DNA from: Rhizohabitans arisaemae | GTDB lineage: Bacteria > Actinomycetota > Actinomycetes > Streptosporangiales > Streptosporangiaceae | NCBI RefSeq assembly: GCF_025996515.1 | Contig: NZ_BLRH01000035.1 | Span: 248,001 to 312,000 of the forward strand | Length of the DNA: 64,000 nt | Direction of reading: 5' to 3' | Position numbers and translations under genes: made by a program | Notes under the pieces: model-generated | Databases searched by the model: none | The model's input: only the letters and a program-made list of their open reading frames with translations | What the model was told of the DNA's origin: nothing | In this document: in pieces, positions 61,125 through 64,000 of the stretch | How the letters are laid out: every line of letters starts with the position of its first letter | How positions within the stretch are numbered: position 1 is the stretch's first letter

Positions 61125-61516
61125 CAGTTACTCCGGAGGCAGGATTCGGGCGTACCTCCGGGCTAGCGCAGACTGCAGGGGCGCCGTCGGTGTTTGACCC
61201 GGAGCCGGTCGAATCAGCTGCGTATCTTGGCCCGGAGGGTCGAGCCCGTGGCGGCGAGGGGCGCGGTCCGGGAATGCCTGGATTCCCGGTAGCCCGTTGA
61301 AGCCGACCTGACCCTTCACACGCAGTCCGCTCTGCGGGCCCACACGCGATTCCGATGCCACCAGGCAACAATCGGTAAGCGATGCGCAACCTTCGGACGT
61401 TCCGTACTCTGAGGGCACGCGCATAGCCTGCGGTTTGTGAACACATCATCGCGTTTCATCAGGTCAGAGCCGTCTGCGGCGGCCATCAGGGCCGCCGCCC
61501 CGCTGAGGGCGTGACC
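61125..61516. other. Divergent intergenic region with one palindrome
   Basis: No gene is supported. CCGGGAAT (61268-61275) and ATTCCCGG (61282-61289) form a perfect 8-bp inverted repeat with a 6-bp centre, a candidate operator for the metal exporter. I found no cobalamin riboswitch. Confidence 0.5.
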
Positions 61517-62635
61517 GTGAAACGCCTGCCTCCCGCCCTGGCGCTGTTCCTGCTGGCGCCGCTCGTCGGCGAGTACCTGCTGGGCAACATCCCACTGGAC
61601 GTCTGGGCGCCGGTCGCGTTCCCGCCGACCGCTTTGCTCTACGGCTGCGGCGCGGTGCTGATCCGTGAGGTGGTCACCCGGGCCGGCGGCGGGTGGCTGA
61701 TGACGCTCCTGCTGGCCATCACGTACGGGATCATCGAAGAGGCTCTGGTCACCCAGTCCCTGTTCAACCAGAATTACCTGGGGCTCGGACTGGGTGCCTA
61801 CGGTGACGTTCCCGCGCTCGGCATCAGTGTGCCGTGGTCGGTGTACGTGCTGTCCATCCACTCCGTCTGGAGCATCTTCGTCCCGATCGTCATGGTCGAG
61901 ACGCTGTATGCCGATCGGTACGGCCGACCGTGGCTACGGGCCCGCGGACTCGTGGCCAATGCGCTGGGGTATGTCGTGGGCGCAGTCATTCTGTTCTCCG
62001 CGATGTACCTCAACGAGGCGAACGACGGGTTCCTGCTGTCCGCCCTACAGCTCATCGGCACCGTCGTGGTGGTGGCCGTACTGATCATCCTCGCCTTCCT
62101 CTCTCGCCCCTCCCGCCCTTCTCGCGGGCCAGGCCGTGCGGCTCAGACAAGCCGGCGGGCTTGGTCGCCGGTGGCGCTCGGTGCGTTCGCGCTGGCCGCG
62201 GGGACCGCGTTGTTCCTGCTGTTTGAGTTCGGCCCGGACAGAAAGGCGCTTTCCGAGCCGGCTACCTGGGTCCTGCTATCGGTGCTCGTCACTGTGGTCC
62301 TCGTCGTCATCGTGGGGAACACACGCGCCGCCGACTGGTCTCACCGGCATGTGTACGCTCTGGCCGCCGGTGCCGTCCTGACGTACTGCTGGGTGGGATT
62401 CATGGTTCAGATCACCCAGTACGGCTTCCGGCTCATCCCGACGATCATCCAGATTCTCCTGGTCGCGGGTGCGGTGTCGCTGATCGTGATCGCGTCGAGA
62501 AGCGTTGATGCGTTCGGTAGCGCTGTGGCGTTGGGAATCACCGGCGAGTCGGGAAACACTGACAAGCTGGAAAGCACTGTGACGTCGGGAGACATCGGAG
62601 AACCCAGTCCGGAATCAGTCGACGAGACGGAATGA
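61517..62635 (+). CDS. Polytopic membrane protein of unknown function
   Basis: A 372-residue protein with about nine or ten helices and an acidic, Ser/Thr-rich C-terminal tail. Helix 3 carries GIIEEALVTQSLF and a later helix has SIHSVWSIF; an EE pair followed by His in another helix is reminiscent of CAAX-protease-like (CPBP) proteins, but the arginine of that motif is absent. Start GTG 61517, seven bases after AGGG; GTG 61511 is an alternative. A response regulator gene follows. Confidence 0.6.
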   Translation: MKRLPPALALFLLAPLVGEYLLGNIPLDVWAPVAFPPTALLYGCGAVLIREVVTRAGGGWLMTLLLAITYGIIEEALVTQSLFNQNYLGLGLGAYGDVPALGISVPWSVYVLSIHSVWSIFVPIVMVETLYADRYGRPWLRARGLVANALGYVVGAVILFSAMYLNEANDGFLLSALQLIGTVVVVAVLIILAFLSRPSRPSRGPGRAAQTSRRAWSPVALGAFALAAGTALFLLFEFGPDRKALSEPATWVLLSVLVTVVLVVIVGNTRAADWSHRHVYALAAGAVLTYCWVGFMVQITQYGFRLIPTIIQILLVAGAVSLIVIASRSVDAFGSAVALGITGESGNTDKLESTVTSGDIGEPSPESVDETE

Positions 62636-62741
62636 AAGGTCTTACCGATCGGCTGATCGGGACGGTGTGGATTCCGGGCTGCCGGTTGCCGGACTCAGGG
62701 CCCTGACCACGACTTGAGCCGCTGTGACAGACTCGGAGAGC

Positions 62742-63389
62742 ATGATCAGGGTTCTGCTTGTGGACGACGATCCGATGGTCCGCCGACACCTTCGGACCAT
62801 ACTCGGCTCCAGCACGGAGATCGAGGTCGTGGGCGAGGCACGTGATGGGGCGGAGGCGGTCGAGGAAGCCCTGCGCGGCCAGCCGGACGTGGTACTGATG
62901 GACCTCAGGATGCCCGGTGTGGACGGCGTCACCGCGACCAGGGAGATAACCGCGACGGCCTCACCGCCGACGGTGATCGCATTGACGACCTTCGACTCCG
63001 ATTCGCATGTACTCGGCGCCCTGGAGGCAGGGGCCGGCGGTTTCCTGGTGAAGACGACGCCGGCCGAGGACCTGATCAACTTAATCAAAGTGGCCGCCGA
63101 CGGACATGTGGTGATGTCGCCGGTCGCGGCGCGCAGACTGGTGGCGCAGTCGGCCCGGGGCGACGAACAGCACCAGGCCGCGCGAGCGCGGGTGGCGGAG
63201 CTGGCCGAACGGGAGCGGGAGGTGCTGGCCTGTCTCGGCGAAGGACTCACCAATCCGGAGATCGCGAAGCGGCTCTTCCTCTCGGAGACCACCGTCAAGA
63301 GCTACGTCTCCCGGCTCCTGGTCAAACTCGGCCTCACCCATCGCATTCAAGCCGCGCTGCTGGCCCATCAGGCCGGCCTGACCGGCTGA
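62742..63389 (+). CDS. NarL/FixJ family response regulator
   Basis: A 215-residue two-component regulator. The receiver has the acidic triad at residues 8-10 (VDDD), the phospho-acceptor Asp54 (LMDLRMPG), Thr in ALTTFD and Lys in FLVKTT. The C-terminal LuxR helix-turn-helix contains LAEREREVLACLGEGLTNPEIA and ETTVKSYVSRLL. ATG 62742; a GTG at 62724 is possible. The membrane protein starting at 63533 may be its sensor kinase. Confidence 0.92.
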   Translation: MIRVLLVDDDPMVRRHLRTILGSSTEIEVVGEARDGAEAVEEALRGQPDVVLMDLRMPGVDGVTATREITATASPPTVIALTTFDSDSHVLGALEAGAGGFLVKTTPAEDLINLIKVAADGHVVMSPVAARRLVAQSARGDEQHQAARARVAELAEREREVLACLGEGLTNPEIAKRLFLSETTVKSYVSRLLVKLGLTHRIQAALLAHQAGLTG

Positions 63390-63519
63390 GCTCCGAGTTC
63401 CCCCGGTCGACGCGTCGGATGATCGTCCACGGTGAGACAGGTGGGCTGACCGACAATGCCCGGTAGCGGATCGAGCCGATGCCGCCGGTCTTCGGCATAT
63501 GGGGTCGTCAGACACCCCC

Positions 63520-63533
63520 TAGGGTGCCGTATG
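63520..63533 (+). promoter_or_regulatory. Predicted leaderless promoter of the terminal gene
   Basis: TAGGGT (63520-63525) ends seven bases before the GTG at 63533. Confidence 0.5.
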
Positions 63534-64000
63534 TGCACAAACCATTCGGTTTCCGCAGGTCAGATCTGACCGTGAGAGATCGCCGCACGGTCGTCGCGGC
63601 GGCTACGGGCACCGCGGTCTTGGGCGTGGCTGCGCAACTGGCCCTGTACGCCGGGAGCGCCCGTACAACAGGCGGCCGTCCGGTCGTCGATCTGATCCTG
63701 AACCTCGTCGTCGACCTGTCCCTGCTGCTGGTGGTCAGGTTCCCGCGAACGACCGGCCTGTTGACGATGCTGGTGACGGCCGTGTATGCCGTCGGGACAG
63801 GCCTGGCACCCGGTCTGTTCGCCTCGGCGGGACAACTCAGCCCCGTCGCCACGCCGCTGGCGGCCCCGCTGGTGGTGTCGTTCCTGGTCTATCTGCTGCC
63901 CTGGCGGCAGGCGTTCGCATGTGCCGCGGTCTTGGCGCTGCTTGTGATCCCGATCTGGGCCCCCACGTGGACGGCGACGTACTTCGCGCTGTCCGCCACC
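63533..64000 (+). CDS. Membrane protein, N-terminal part, possible sensor histidine kinase (cut by window end)
   Basis: An open frame from the GTG at 63533 runs to the window edge (156 codons, no stop). It starts VHKPFGFRRSDLTVRDRR, then has about four or five hydrophobic helices, for example around VVDLILNLVVDLSLLLVV. This resembles the membrane-spanning input region of NarL-partner histidine kinases, and the neighbour is a NarL-type regulator. The catalytic part lies outside the window, so the kinase identity is inference. The ATG at 63531 in another frame stops after 12 codons. Confidence 0.6.
   Translation, partial: MHKPFGFRRSDLTVRDRRTVVAAATGTAVLGVAAQLALYAGSARTTGGRPVVDLILNLVVDLSLLLVVRFPRTTGLLTMLVTAVYAVGTGLAPGLFASAGQLSPVATPLAAPLVVSFLVYLLPWRQAFACAAVLALLVIPIWAPTWTATYFALSAT

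Noticed and set aside
61125-61516. Cobalamin riboswitch upstream of the Ni/Co exporter
   Set aside because: I could not find the conserved B12 box or the supporting stems on the minus strand; only a short palindrome is present.

Overview
The window is a 64 kb stretch of a high-GC actinomycete chromosome. The GC content, the frequent GTG starts and the conserved pncB-clpS-DUF2017-mec-cysO-cysM-murI-MBL-rph-rdgB block point to Actinobacteria. An order such as Streptosporangiales is my inference; no rRNA or other species marker is present. I see no phage, transposase, integrase or CRISPR array. Almost all of it is ordinary chromosomal gene content, with a few compact accessory islands and several intergenic repeat patches.

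Layout. 1-2.8 kb: methylmalonyl-CoA epimerase, thiolase and MeaB. 2.8-3.4 kb: a gene-free segment with three related repeat copies and strong hairpins. 3.4-6.1 kb: membrane proteins. 6.2-8.6 kb: a MarR regulator and the large subunit of a B12-dependent mutase whose active-site residues match isobutyryl-CoA mutase. 8.7-19 kb: a thioredoxin/TPR protein, a kinase-like protein, malic enzyme, an LPxTG-like protein, AlgH, DUF3039, an M43 protease, an MFS transporter, an acidic-repeat membrane protein and a helicase. 19-30 kb: NAD salvage (pncA, pncB), clpS, the CysO sulfur-carrier cysteine pathway, a DUF3352 protein, a thioesterase, murI, a metallo-beta-lactamase-fold phosphodiesterase candidate, rph and rdgB. 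30-41 kb: a small secreted protein, a Ser/Thr kinase with WD40 repeats, a membrane molybdopterin oxidoreductase, a candidate glutamine-deamidase toxin with an overlapping immunity gene, an ABC exporter and a hemolysin-III protein whose promoter holds a palindromic operator. 41.0-41.8 kb: a 53-bp tandem repeat array next to an odd tRNA with a Leu (UAG) anticodon but a short variable loop. 42-48 kb: bcp, DUF3618, SIMPL, a PLP aldolase-type enzyme, DUF6286/AmaP-like genes and a GT-C glycosyltransferase. 48-51.3 kb: sdaA, gcvH and gcvT behind a tandem glycine riboswitch. 51.4-56.8 kb: a gamma-glutamylation catabolic cluster (puuD-like amidase, SDR, aldehyde dehydrogenase, glutamine-synthetase-like ligase) with a divergent GntR regulator and a palindromic operator. 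57-64 kb: a nucleoside hydrolase-like protein, membrane proteins, a NicO-type metal exporter, a NarL-type response regulator and the start of a membrane protein cut by the window end.

Two themes run through the window. First, about fourteen genes have a TANNNT -10 hexamer 6 to 9 nt before the start codon, which predicts leaderless mRNAs. Second, many gene ends carry long GC-rich hairpins, several with GTGATCG/CGATCAC arms. The most unusual items are the tRNA with conflicting class features, the CysO homologue whose GG motif is buried by a nine-residue tail beside a JAMM peptidase, an untracked leaderless 40-residue ORF upstream of cysO, the toxin-immunity pair and the intergenic repeat arrays.
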